Part shown: piece by piece, positions 6,193 through 14,223 of the stretch
Layout: each line of letters begins with the position of its first letter
How positions within the stretch are numbered: position 1 is the first letter of the stretch
Assembly: GCA_963579625.1 (NCBI GenBank)
Contig: CAUZHN010000049.1
Location: forward strand, 1-16,706
Reading direction: 5' to 3'
DNA from: JAAXGI01 sp963579625
GTDB lineage: Bacteria; Gemmatimonadota; Gemmatimonadetes; Longimicrobiales; Gaopeijiaceae
DNA length: 16,706 nucleotides
Position numbers and translations under genes: made by a program
Notes under the pieces: generated by a model
Database searches by the model: none
Seen by the model: only the letters and a program-made list of their open reading frames with translations
Told to the model about the DNA's origin: nothing

Positions 6193-7815
6193 ATGAGTGA
6201 TAACGGACTTGAGCAGCAAACGGTAACAGTCACGATCGATGGTCAAGAGGTCACCGTTCCCACCGGCACCACCATCTTACAGGCCGCTGAGGCAGTAGGG
6301 ACCCGTGTTCCCCATTACTGCTTTCACGCAGGGCTCTCGGCTCCGGCTCAGTGTCGGCTTTGCCTCGTCGAAGTCGAAGGGGCACCCAAACTCATGCCCT
6401 CGTGCGTGACTACTGTCCAGGAGGGCCAGGTCGTCCTCACTGAGAGCGAACAGGCGAGGGCGATGCGAGAAGGCGTGCTCGAATTCTATCTGGCCAACCA
6501 TCCTCTTGATTGTCCGATCTGTGATCAGTCCGGTGAGTGTGAGTTGCAGAATTACGTGTTTGCAGAGGGGCGCAAGCACGGACGGAGCCGAGAGCCGAAG
6601 AGGGTTTTCGGACGAGATGATTTCGGTGGAGACGTTTTGTTCTACGGAGACCGATGCGTGATGTGCACACGGTGCGTCCGATTCATGAACGAGGTGGCGG
6701 AGGAGCCGCTTCTCACTGTTGTCGAGCGGGGCGACCGATCGGTGATTGACACCTTCTTCGAAGAGGGTGTAGCAGGATCCCCCTACGCCGGAAACATCGT
6801 AGACATCTGTCCGGTTGGGGCTTTGGTATCGAAGGACTTTCTTCACAAGGCTAGGGCGTGGGACCTAGAGCACACGCCATCGGTCTGTCCTGGATGCTCC
6901 CAGGGCTGCAACATCGAATTGCACACGCGAGACAACATCGTGCAGAGACTGAAGCCTCGTCTGAACTTGGACGTGAACGGCTTCTGGATGTGCGACTACG
7001 GCCGGCACCGGTACGAGTGGTTGAATCGAACGGACCGGATCGACGAGCCCCTTTTGGTTGGCCCAGATGGTCGGCGTGCCTCTGCTTGGTCCAATGCGAC
7101 TGAGGAGGTGTTGAGCCGGCTCCGGCTATCCCTCGGGGGAGAAGGTGCCGTGCTGGCAGTAGCCTCACCCTATGCTTCGAACGAGGACCTGGCCGAACTC
7201 CGGGCGCTCGTCACCGTTCTGGGGGGGAAGGAGATTGTGTACCGCTCCCCGAGGGCTGACGAAGAGATCCCGCTTCCCGGGTTCCCTCAGTTGTCCCGTC
7301 GGCATGATCTGACCCCGAATTCCGGGGGGGCAGACCGACTTGGAATGCACCGAGTGGGCGGTGATGACGGGACCGGAGGGCTCCAACATGCCGAGGAGCA
7401 TGAGGGGGTCCTGATCGTCATGGGTGACGAACTCCGGGATGTCACCGAGAGCTTCGGAAGTCGGGCCTCCTTCTATCTCTATCTCGGAAGCTACCCTACC
7501 CATGGCGCAAAGGCCGCAGAGGCGATTCTTCCGATCACGACTTTTGTCGAGCAGGAGGGTTCCTTCACGAATTGTGAGGGTCGAGTCCAGCGGTTTTGGC
7601 CGGGTCTCCAGGCGCCGGGGTTGGCCCTTTCCGCCTGGAGGATTCTAGGCACTCTCGCCGCCACCCTGTCTGAAGAGGAAGAGGCACCAAGCGGCGCCGA
7701 TCAAGCCTTCGGCCGCTTTGCAGAGCTGGCTCCGGAGTTCAGCGGTCTCAACTTCGGATCGATAGGAACCCTGGGAGCCAAGGCTAGTGGGTCAGCGACT
7801 TCTGCGGGAGGCTGA
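6193..7815 (+). CDS. nuoG: NADH-quinone oxidoreductase subunit G
   Basis: NuoG (540 residues) is the large iron-sulfur subunit of the NADH module. All cluster ligands are visible. N1b [2Fe-2S] uses Cys43, 54, 57 and 71. N5 uses His103 with Cys107, 110 and 116. N4 uses Cys155, 158, 161 and 206. The N7 motif is complete too (Cys232, 235, 239 and 267), a cluster found only in some bacterial NuoG proteins. The molybdopterin-oxidoreductase-like C-terminal part is short: about 240 residues after position 300, against a much larger domain in E. coli NuoG (about 910 residues) or Thermus Nqo3 (783). The C-terminal portion of that domain is recognisable (LYLGSYPTHGAKAAEAILP, EGSFTNCEGRVQRFWPG), so a middle section is missing rather than the end. 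I see no frameshift. Confidence 0.96.
   Translation: MSDNGLEQQTVTVTIDGQEVTVPTGTTILQAAEAVGTRVPHYCFHAGLSAPAQCRLCLVEVEGAPKLMPSCVTTVQEGQVVLTESEQARAMREGVLEFYLANHPLDCPICDQSGECELQNYVFAEGRKHGRSREPKRVFGRDDFGGDVLFYGDRCVMCTRCVRFMNEVAEEPLLTVVERGDRSVIDTFFEEGVAGSPYAGNIVDICPVGALVSKDFLHKARAWDLEHTPSVCPGCSQGCNIELHTRDNIVQRLKPRLNLDVNGFWMCDYGRHRYEWLNRTDRIDEPLLVGPDGRRASAWSNATEEVLSRLRLSLGGEGAVLAVASPYASNEDLAELRALVTVLGGKEIVYRSPRADEEIPLPGFPQLSRRHDLTPNSGGADRLGMHRVGGDDGTGGLQHAEEHEGVLIVMGDELRDVTESFGSRASFYLYLGSYPTHGAKAAEAILPITTFVEQEGSFTNCEGRVQRFWPGLQAPGLALSAWRILGTLAATLSEEEEAPSGADQAFGRFAELAPEFSGLNFGSIGTLGAKASGSATSAGG
7806..7811 (+). promoter_or_regulatory. Ribosome-binding site of nuoH
   Basis: GGGAGG lies 8 nt before the ATG at 7820, within the last codons of nuoG. 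It decides the nuoH start over the in-frame upstream codon at 7787, which would overlap nuoG. Confidence 0.7.
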
Positions 7816-7819
7816 AGCG

Positions 7820-9130
7820 ATGCAGGAGCTTACCCCGATCGTCTTCGTCATCTTTGCCGTGATCAAGGTTGTGACGGTGTTCACCTTGATTCTGCTGGCG
7901 GTGGCTTACATGACGCTCGCAGAGCGACGGGTGTCCGCATTTATCCAAGACCGGTTAGGACCGAATCGTGTGGGCCCTTTCGGACTCTTACAGCCGATCG
8001 CTGACGGGATCAAGAACGTACTTAAGGAGGAGACGCTCCCCGCGACCGCGAACCAGTTCTTCTTTGTTCTCGCCCCGGCTCTCTCGATCATACCCGCCCT
8101 GATTATTTTTGCAGTCGTACCGTTTGCGGCTCCCTTACCCACGCCTTGGGGTGTCGTTGACATGATCGTGGCGGATCTGCCTATCGGTCTCCTTTACGTT
8201 CTTGCCCTGTCTTCTCTCGGCGTATACGGACTCTTTCTCGCTGGCTGGTCGTCCAATAACAAGTACGCGTTCCTTGGCGGGGTACGGTCTTCCGCTCAGA
8301 TGATTAGCTATGAGGTGGCCCTCGGCCTTTCTCTGATTCCCGTAATCATTCTGGCGGGGAATGTGACGCTGACTGAGATCGTCTGGCAGCAGCAGCAGAT
8401 GGGACTCTGGTTTGTTCTCCCACTCTCACTGGCGTTTCTCCTGTTCGTTATCTCCTCCTTTGCTGAGACGAATCGACTTCCTTTCGACCTCCCAGAAGCG
8501 GAGTCCGAGCTCATCACCGGGTACCACACTGAGTATTCGGCCATGAAATTTTCGATGTTCTTCATTGCGGAGTACGCGCACATCCTGACCGCCTCTGCGC
8601 TGATGGCCACACTTTTCCTCGGGGGATGGAGCATCCCATTCTGGGATGGCGATCACATGTTCTGGCATGAGGGAGCGTTGATCTCTGGGTTTTCTGTGAC
8701 AGGTGAGCCAATCGCGGCGTCGCCGTCCTGGTGGAAGACGCTGTTAACCTTCATAGCGTTCTCGATCAAGACATCCTTCTTCGTCCTGGTCTTCATCTGG
8801 GTACGTTGGACGCTTCCGAGATTCCGTTATGACCAAGTGATGCACCTGGGTTGGAAGGTCATGCTACCCACCGCCCTGATCTATGTCATGCTGATTGCTG
8901 GGACGGTCCTGACATTGGATCAGATGAGGATAGAGGGTCTCCTGTTCGGGGCGGTGCTGACTGGCGTCAGCGCCTTGGCCACTTTGGCATTCATCTTCGT
9001 AGTTGACCGGGACCGGATCATCACAGGCGCGGCTGGCGGCAATCCATCGGCCAGGGGTGGGAGGGTAAAGATCGGGGCGACCGATGCCCTCACCTCACCC
9101 CCTCGAACTACCCAGTTAAAGGGAGGATGA
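7820..9130 (+). CDS. nuoH: NADH-quinone oxidoreductase subunit H
   Basis: NuoH (436 residues) is the membrane subunit that forms the entrance of the quinone chamber and the start of the proton path. Signatures are AERRVSAFIQDRLGPNRVGP (34-53), LLQPIADGIKNVLKEE, and the highly conserved acidic loop SFAETNRLPFDLPEAESELI (213-232) followed by EYSAMKF. Nine hydrophobic segments can be drawn; the last (about 374-396) corresponds to the extra helix of Thermus Nqo8. The protein is longer than E. coli NuoH (325) because of an aromatic-rich loop near 270-305 and a polar tail of about 40 residues after the last helix. Four consecutive CAG codons encode Gln190-193. The ATG lies 4 nt after the nuoG stop and has a strong Shine-Dalgarno sequence. 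Confidence 0.97.
   Translation: MQELTPIVFVIFAVIKVVTVFTLILLAVAYMTLAERRVSAFIQDRLGPNRVGPFGLLQPIADGIKNVLKEETLPATANQFFFVLAPALSIIPALIIFAVVPFAAPLPTPWGVVDMIVADLPIGLLYVLALSSLGVYGLFLAGWSSNNKYAFLGGVRSSAQMISYEVALGLSLIPVIILAGNVTLTEIVWQQQQMGLWFVLPLSLAFLLFVISSFAETNRLPFDLPEAESELITGYHTEYSAMKFSMFFIAEYAHILTASALMATLFLGGWSIPFWDGDHMFWHEGALISGFSVTGEPIAASPSWWKTLLTFIAFSIKTSFFVLVFIWVRWTLPRFRYDQVMHLGWKVMLPTALIYVMLIAGTVLTLDQMRIEGLLFGAVLTGVSALATLAFIFVVDRDRIITGAAGGNPSARGGRVKIGATDALTSPPRTTQLKGG
9121..9126 (+). promoter_or_regulatory. Ribosome-binding site of nuoI, supporting a TTG start
   Basis: GGGAGG lies 8 nt before the TTG at 9135 and overlaps the end of nuoH. The position favours TTG over later in-frame GTG or ATG codons (from about 9147), which lack an equally placed site. 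Confidence 0.6.
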
Positions 9131-9134
9131 CGAC

Positions 9135-9635
9135 TTGGCTGCAACTGTGAAGGTGATGCGGAGACCTGACCGTGGAACGACGTCTTATCTTCGTTCTACA
9201 CTTAAAGGTATGTCTGTCACGTTCAAGCATATGATTAACCCAAAAAATGTCACCCTACAGTACCCTGAGGAGCGTCCGGAGATCTCGCCACGATGGCGTG
9301 GAACCCATGTGATGGAGAGACACGCTGACGGCCGCCCCAAGTGCGTAGCGTGTGGGCTCTGTCCCACTGTCTGTCCAGCGAATTGCATCCGTCTTGTCGG
9401 GGGAGAGGATGACATGGGGAACCGATATCCCATCGTTTATGAGATCGACGAGTTTCGATGCATTTTTTGTGGAATGTGCCAGGAAGTTTGCCCCGTAGAG
9501 GCGATCCACGTCGGTGTTCACTTCGAAAATGCCGAGTACACTCGGGATCAGTTTGTCTACGATCTGGATCGACTCATGGAGCAGGATCACCCCAGTACGC
9601 TCCTGTGGGATCCCTCCGACCCGACCTCGGAATGA
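9135..9635 (+). CDS. nuoI: NADH-quinone oxidoreductase subunit I
   Basis: NuoI (166 residues) is the connecting-arm ferredoxin-like subunit that carries [4Fe-4S] clusters N6a and N6b and passes electrons to N2 in NuoB. The two Cys-x2-Cys-x2-Cys-x3-Cys-Pro motifs are CVACGLCPTVCP (Cys70, 73, 76, 80) and CIFCGMCQEVCP (Cys109, 112, 115, 119). As usual for this fold, the last Cys of each motif should ligate the other cluster. The N-terminal region has a YPEERPEISPRWRGTHV stretch typical of the family, preceded by an amphipathic segment. The start is an uncommon TTG supported by GGGAGG at the right distance, 4 nt after the nuoH stop. A 30-nt gap, the longest in the operon, follows before nuoJ. Confidence 0.96.
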   Translation: MAATVKVMRRPDRGTTSYLRSTLKGMSVTFKHMINPKNVTLQYPEERPEISPRWRGTHVMERHADGRPKCVACGLCPTVCPANCIRLVGGEDDMGNRYPIVYEIDEFRCIFCGMCQEVCPVEAIHVGVHFENAEYTRDQFVYDLDRLMEQDHPSTLLWDPSDPTSE

Positions 9636-9665
9636 CGCCCGCTCTATTTCTCCAGTATTTGTCTG

Positions 9666-10190
9666 ATGGTTGAGATCTTTTTTTTCATCCTGGCCACCAT
9701 AGCAGTGGGCGGCGCGCTTGGGGTGGTGATCCAGAAGAACCCAGTAGGGAGCCTCCTGTTCATGGTGGGGACGTTGGCCGCGCTGGCCGGCATCTTCGTC
9801 CTACTGGAGGCTCACTTCCTGGCGGCGATTCAAGTGTTGGTCTACGCCGGCGCGATTATGGTCCTCTTTCTTTTCGTGATCATGCTCCTCAACCTGGGCC
9901 ACGACTATAAGGCAGATGTGAGGCGAGGTCTCGGTGCATTTCTGGCGTTCGGAGTCACGGGGGCGTTGGCCGGCCTGCTGGCGAGTCAGCTTCGAGGAGC
10001 TGAGGAGAACCCAATCTACCAGTACTTTCCAGGGCCGGAAGGAATGGACCTCCTCCTGGAAGAGCAGGGGGTTGTGGGAGCGATCGCCCGCCCGCTATTC
10101 ACGGAGTACGTGATTGCCTTCGAATTGGTCGGGGTCCTTCTCCTGGTTGCGTTGGTCGGAGCGGTTGCATTGGCGAAGAAGAGGGCCTGA
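9666..10190 (+). CDS. nuoJ: NADH-quinone oxidoreductase subunit J
   Basis: NuoJ (174 residues) is a membrane-arm subunit next to NuoA and NuoK. Five hydrophobic segments are visible at about residues 2-21, 27-46, 53-75, 87-105 and 147-170. The third contains the conserved FLAAIQVLVYAGAIMVLFLF, the family's strongest signature, whose bent helix is linked to coupling in complex I. No Shine-Dalgarno sequence precedes the ATG, in contrast to several neighbours. A 13-codon frame (9632-9673) starts on the nuoI stop and ends just inside nuoJ, so nuoJ may be translated by coupling. nuoK follows after 3 nt. Confidence 0.96.
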   Translation: MVEIFFFILATIAVGGALGVVIQKNPVGSLLFMVGTLAALAGIFVLLEAHFLAAIQVLVYAGAIMVLFLFVIMLLNLGHDYKADVRRGLGAFLAFGVTGALAGLLASQLRGAEENPIYQYFPGPEGMDLLLEEQGVVGAIARPLFTEYVIAFELVGVLLLVALVGAVALAKKRA

Positions 10191-10193
10191 AGA

Positions 10194-10487
10194 ATGCTCG
10201 CAGAGGCTTTGGTTCTGAGTGCCCTACTCTTCATGATCGGGGCCTTCGGCGTACTGATCCGGAGGAATGCGATCATCGTGTTTCTCTGTATCGAGCTTCA
10301 ACTGAACGCGGTCAACCTCTCGTTCGTCGCTTTCTCAAGGTACCTGGGAATTGAGGGACAACTCTTCGTGTTCTTCGTGATGACCGTCGCAGCAGCAGAG
10401 GCTGCGGTTGGGCTAGCAATCATCATCTCCATCTTCCGTCATTACGAAACGGTGAATGTGGAGAACTTCAACCTGCTGAAGTGGTGA
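10194..10487 (+). CDS. nuoK: NADH-quinone oxidoreductase subunit K
   Basis: NuoK (97 residues, normal length) is an MrpC-like membrane subunit with three helices (about 3-22, 27-48 and 56-80). The two membrane glutamates essential for proton pumping in E. coli (Glu36 and Glu72) correspond to Glu34 in CIELQLNAVNL and Glu69 in AAAEAAVGLAI. The position two residues after Glu34 is Gln36, where the family usually has Met. A GAGGG with an 8-nt spacer precedes the ATG. The gene lies 3 nt after nuoJ and 4 nt before nuoL. Confidence 0.97.
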   Translation: MLAEALVLSALLFMIGAFGVLIRRNAIIVFLCIELQLNAVNLSFVAFSRYLGIEGQLFVFFVMTVAAAEAAVGLAIIISIFRHYETVNVENFNLLKW

Positions 10488-10491
10488 GAAA

Positions 10492-12636
10492 ATGACCGGC
10501 CTGGCACTTCTACTGACGGGTCTTGCTCAGGTAGGGCAGCCTGGGGTGGGTGAGGTCTTTGAGCCGTTCCTTCCCGGGATGATTTTGATCCTACCGCTCG
10601 CTGGGTTCGTGGCAAATGGGGTTCTTGCCCTTGTTAGCGGATGCCGGAATGCGCGGATGATCCGGACGGGCATGGCCGCAGAAATCGGGAGCGTAACGCA
10701 CTCTCTGTCCTCCTGGATCGGTCCGGGTGCAGTAGGTGCCGCCTTCGTCCTCACGGTGGTCAACTTCGTTGGGATGCTGGGGGCTCAGCCGCACGAACCG
10801 TTTGTCCAAGGCTACTGGACCTGGATAGCAAGTGGGAATCTGAGTGTGGAGGCTGCTATCCAGCTTGATCAGCTCTCCCTGATCATGATGATGGTAATCA
10901 CAGGCGTCGGCTTCCTGATCCACCTGTTCAGCGTTGCGTACATGCGGGATGATCCGGGCTACTCCCGGTATTTCTGTTACTTAAACCTCTTCATCTTCTT
11001 CATGCTGGTGCTGGTGATGGGAGCGAGCTTCCCACTGATGTTCGTTGGGTGGGAGGGGGTGGGACTCTGCTCATATCTCCTCATCGGGTTTTGGTTCGAG
11101 GACCCAGAGAAGGCTGACGCGGGAAAGAAAGCCTTCATTGTCAATCGTATCGGCGACCTGGGGTTCCTGCTGGCGATCTTCCTCCTGTTCACGCATCTGG
11201 GTGCCTTGGACTATGTCGGTGTCTTCGAGGCGGCGCCGGAGTCTCTTCCTTATGGGGGAACGGTGGTGACTGCGGTAGCTCTTCTCCTGCTCCTCGGTGC
11301 GATTGGGAAGAGCGCTCAGGTTCCGCTTTACGTCTGGCTTCCGGACGCAATGGCGGGACCGACTCCGGTCTCAGCCCTCATTCATGCGGCGACCATGGTT
11401 ACTGCCGGCGTCTACCTTATCGCTCGGGCAGGTGTGCTGTTCGCCCTGGCACCGATCGGTTCGGCCACGGTGGCAACTGTGGGAGCTGTCACGGCCCTGT
11501 TCTCTGCGACGATTGCGCTGCAGCAGTACGACATCAAGAAGGTCTTGGCCTACTCCACGATATCCCAGCTTGGCTTCATGTTCCTGGGTGTCGGGGCTGG
11601 GGCATATGCCGCCGGGGTCTTCCACCTGATGACGCATGCCTTCTTCAAGGCACTCCTTTTCCTCGGTGCCGGGGCAGTGATCCACTCAATGCACCACGCG
11701 CTTCACTCTACCCACAGTGATTGGGATGCCCAGGACATGCGAAACATGGGTGGATTGAAACGATTCATGCCCCTCACATGGGCGACGATGGTGATCGCCA
11801 CCGTCGCCATTGCCGGAATCTGGCCTTTTGCTGGGTTTTTCTCCAAAGACGAGATCATCTGGTATGCTGGAGCAGCAGCCGGAAATGGTTACGGAGTACT
11901 TTTCACGGTTCTCTGGGGCATGGCGCTGCTCGCCGCCGCTCTCACGGCCGTCTACATGACACGTTTGATAGTCATGACCTTCCACGGAATCAACCGAACC
12001 GGTCCGGAGGAAGCGAAGCTCTTACACGAAGCCCCGCTCACAATGACGGTGCCTCTCACAATCCTGGGAATTCTCTCCGTCTTCTCGGGATGGATCAACG
12101 TGCCCGACTCAGTCCAAGATTCGATTTTCGGGGGATTTGGGATCCTGCCGATGTCGGAGTGGCTACACCATTGGCTCGATCCGGTCACCGAGTCGGCAGA
12201 CGCCATCCGTCTGAGCGGACTTGGGCCCTACGCTGAGTCGGCTCCGCTCGGTGGAGGGCCCGTCGCCTGGGCTGCAATCGCGACGGGAGCGGCGCTCGTG
12301 ATAGTGATCCTTACGGCCAGGGTCGTATCACGTCAGCAGATCCTTCCGGCATCGGAGTCTGAACAGCCCGCCGACGGCATCCGAAAGATCCTCTACAACA
12401 AGTGGTATGTGGACGAAATCTATGATCGGGTGGTCGTGCGTCCCATTATCGCCGCATCTCGGTTTGGATCCCGATGGCTCGATCAGGTCTTGATAGATGG
12501 AACGGTGAACGCAGTGGGATCCCTGACTCGCAGCTTGGGCTGGTTCGGCTCGCTTTTCCAGACCGGACAGGTGACAACCTATGCTGTGGTATTCACTCTC
12601 GGCGCCCTGACGATCCTGGGCGTCCTCATCCTCTGA
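10492..12636 (+). CDS. nuoL: NADH-quinone oxidoreductase subunit L
   Basis: NuoL (714 residues) is the distal antiporter-like, proton-pumping subunit of the membrane arm. Key residues are intact: Glu188 in FVGWEGVGLCSYLLIGFW, Lys273 in GKSAQVPLYVWLPDAM, the segment GPTPVSALIHAATMVTAG (289-306), Lys350 in YDIKKVLAYSTISQLG, Lys386 in HAFFKALLFLGAG and Lys452 in FFSKDEII. A His-rich insert of about ten residues (His398, 401, 402, 405, 408) precedes DMRNMGGL. After the core, YNKWYVDEIYDRVV (about 637-650) marks the start of the long lateral helix that runs along NuoM and NuoN, and a final membrane helix closes the protein. The ATG follows nuoK by 4 nt with only a weak GGTGAG nearby. Confidence 0.97.
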   Translation: MTGLALLLTGLAQVGQPGVGEVFEPFLPGMILILPLAGFVANGVLALVSGCRNARMIRTGMAAEIGSVTHSLSSWIGPGAVGAAFVLTVVNFVGMLGAQPHEPFVQGYWTWIASGNLSVEAAIQLDQLSLIMMMVITGVGFLIHLFSVAYMRDDPGYSRYFCYLNLFIFFMLVLVMGASFPLMFVGWEGVGLCSYLLIGFWFEDPEKADAGKKAFIVNRIGDLGFLLAIFLLFTHLGALDYVGVFEAAPESLPYGGTVVTAVALLLLLGAIGKSAQVPLYVWLPDAMAGPTPVSALIHAATMVTAGVYLIARAGVLFALAPIGSATVATVGAVTALFSATIALQQYDIKKVLAYSTISQLGFMFLGVGAGAYAAGVFHLMTHAFFKALLFLGAGAVIHSMHHALHSTHSDWDAQDMRNMGGLKRFMPLTWATMVIATVAIAGIWPFAGFFSKDEIIWYAGAAAGNGYGVLFTVLWGMALLAAALTAVYMTRLIVMTFHGINRTGPEEAKLLHEAPLTMTVPLTILGILSVFSGWINVPDSVQDSIFGGFGILPMSEWLHHWLDPVTESADAIRLSGLGPYAESAPLGGGPVAWAAIATGAALVIVILTARVVSRQQILPASESEQPADGIRKILYNKWYVDEIYDRVVVRPIIAASRFGSRWLDQVLIDGTVNAVGSLTRSLGWFGSLFQTGQVTTYAVVFTLGALTILGVLIL

Positions 12637-12645
12637 GCAGGTGAG

Positions 12646-14223
12646 ATGATATCGTTTTTGGAGGGGATTGCCTACGAAGCCTGGGTGCTCCACGCGCTGG
12701 TCTGGCTTCCGCTTATCGGCCTTGTCATGGTCCTGAGCGTTCCGGTCCGGCGTGCGAAGCATATGGCGTTCGGCTGGACCGCAGGCCTGTTCGTTCTGAG
12801 TCTTGGACTTTGGTGGGCGTTCGATCCGAGTGGAGACCTCTTTCAGTTCACGAGTCGCACCGAGTGGGTCGGCATGTGGGGGATGAGCTACTCGCTGGGC
12901 ATTGACGGGATCTCGATATTCATGGTCCTCCTCACGACCCTGACGATGCCGTTGGCGATTTTAGGATCATTCCGCTACATCCGCGAGCGGGAGAAGGCGT
13001 TCTACGCACTAATGCTTCTCCTACAGACGGGCATCGTGGGCGTGTTCGTCTCGATGGATATACTCCTCTTCTACATCTTCTTCGAACTTACGCTCGTACC
13101 TCTGTACTTCATTGTGGGGGTGTGGGGAGGAGAGCGGCGTATCTATGCTGCGGTGAAATTCTTCCTGTACACGGCCTTGGGATCGCTCCTGATGCTCTTG
13201 GGCATCCTTTATCTCCATGCTCAGGCTCGAGCGACCCTGGGGGAGCCTTCGTTCCACCTGCTGGACCTACTCGGGACCCCGCTCTCGCTCGCGGAACAAC
13301 TCGTCCTTTTCGGTGCGTTCGGCCTCGCATTTGCTATCAAGGTTCCCCTCTTTCCCCTGCACACATGGCTCCCCGACGCACACGTCGAGGCTCCTACCCC
13401 CGGCTCGGTGGTGCTGGCTGCCGTCCTATTGAAGATGGGTGCATACGGGTTCCTTCGATTCGGACTACCTCTGTTTCCTGAGGCGGCTACGCATCCCTCC
13501 GTCGTGGGACTGATGTTGACGCTCGGGGTTGTGGGCATCATTTACGCGGCATGGGTAGCCGCGGTGCAGCCCGACGCAAAGAAGCTTGTCGCCTACACGT
13601 CCGTGGCACATATGGGGTTCGTGATCATCGGGATATTTGCTCTGACGGTAAATGGCCTTCAAGGCGGGCTCATGGTGATGATCTCCCACGGCCTGTCCAC
13701 GTCTGCTCTGTTCCTGTTGTTGGGCATGCTCTATGAGCGGAGACACACCCGACAGATTTCTGATTTTGGGGGCCTAGCAAGAGTCGCGCCATTGATGGCC
13801 ACCGCCTTCGTTATTACCGCATTGACCTCGGTCGGGCTCCCGGGAACGAGTGGGTTCGTGGGTGAGTTTCTCGCTCTCTTGGGGACATTCCAGCGCTTCC
13901 CTCTCTTCACTGTTTTCGCGACCACAGGTGTGATCTTCGCGGCGTACTACATGCTTCCAATGGTGCAGAGAATTCTCTTCAACCGGCTGGATGACCCCGA
14001 GAACCAGTCCATTCCGGACCTGAGCCGGAGAGAGATGGCCGTGCTGGGCCCACTCATTTTTCTCATGATCGCACTTGGTGTGAGTCCGACACCTGTTCTA
14101 GAAAGGATGGAGCCGAGTGTGCGTGCGCTGGTCGAGTATCTGGATGAGGACCCGCGTGACTCCAGGGTAGAAGTGCTTCTGCGGCCTGCGGAGGAGTTTC
14201 CGTTTCCGGAGGTGGTGCAGTGA
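12646..14223 (+). CDS. nuoM: NADH-quinone oxidoreductase subunit M
   Basis: NuoM (525 residues) is the middle antiporter-like, proton-pumping subunit, with about 14 membrane segments. Essential residues are present: Glu147 in FFELTLVPLYFIVGVWGG, Lys232 in FAIKVPLFPLHTWLPDAHVE, Lys263 in VLLKMGAYGFLRF, His348 in MISHGLSTSALFLLLG and Glu407 in GFVGEF. SVAHMGFVIIG is also family-typical. The C-terminal 30 residues form a soluble acidic tail. The ATG lies 10 nt after the nuoL stop with AGGTGAG directly in front. The stop overlaps the nuoN GTG (GTGA), and the nuoN ribosome-binding site lies in its last codons. Confidence 0.97.
   Translation: MISFLEGIAYEAWVLHALVWLPLIGLVMVLSVPVRRAKHMAFGWTAGLFVLSLGLWWAFDPSGDLFQFTSRTEWVGMWGMSYSLGIDGISIFMVLLTTLTMPLAILGSFRYIREREKAFYALMLLLQTGIVGVFVSMDILLFYIFFELTLVPLYFIVGVWGGERRIYAAVKFFLYTALGSLLMLLGILYLHAQARATLGEPSFHLLDLLGTPLSLAEQLVLFGAFGLAFAIKVPLFPLHTWLPDAHVEAPTPGSVVLAAVLLKMGAYGFLRFGLPLFPEAATHPSVVGLMLTLGVVGIIYAAWVAAVQPDAKKLVAYTSVAHMGFVIIGIFALTVNGLQGGLMVMISHGLSTSALFLLLGMLYERRHTRQISDFGGLARVAPLMATAFVITALTSVGLPGTSGFVGEFLALLGTFQRFPLFTVFATTGVIFAAYYMLPMVQRILFNRLDDPENQSIPDLSRREMAVLGPLIFLMIALGVSPTPVLERMEPSVRALVEYLDEDPRDSRVEVLLRPAEEFPFPEVVQ
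14208..14214 (+). promoter_or_regulatory. Ribosome-binding site of nuoN
   Basis: GGAGGTG lies 5 nt before the GTG at 14220, within the end of nuoM. It supports the GTGA-overlap start over downstream codons. Confidence 0.6.

Noticed and set aside
7090..7500. A frameshift or broken gene explaining the short NuoG.
   Set aside because: The frame stays NuoG-like on both sides of the G7 tracts (DLTPNSGGADRLGMHRVG, then VLIVMGDEL) and the C-terminal part of the domain is intact, so an internal deletion fits better than a frameshift.
7787..7819. Upstream in-frame start for nuoH.
   Set aside because: It overlaps the end of nuoG, whereas the ATG at 7820 has GGGAGG 8 nt upstream and gives a normal NuoH N-terminus.
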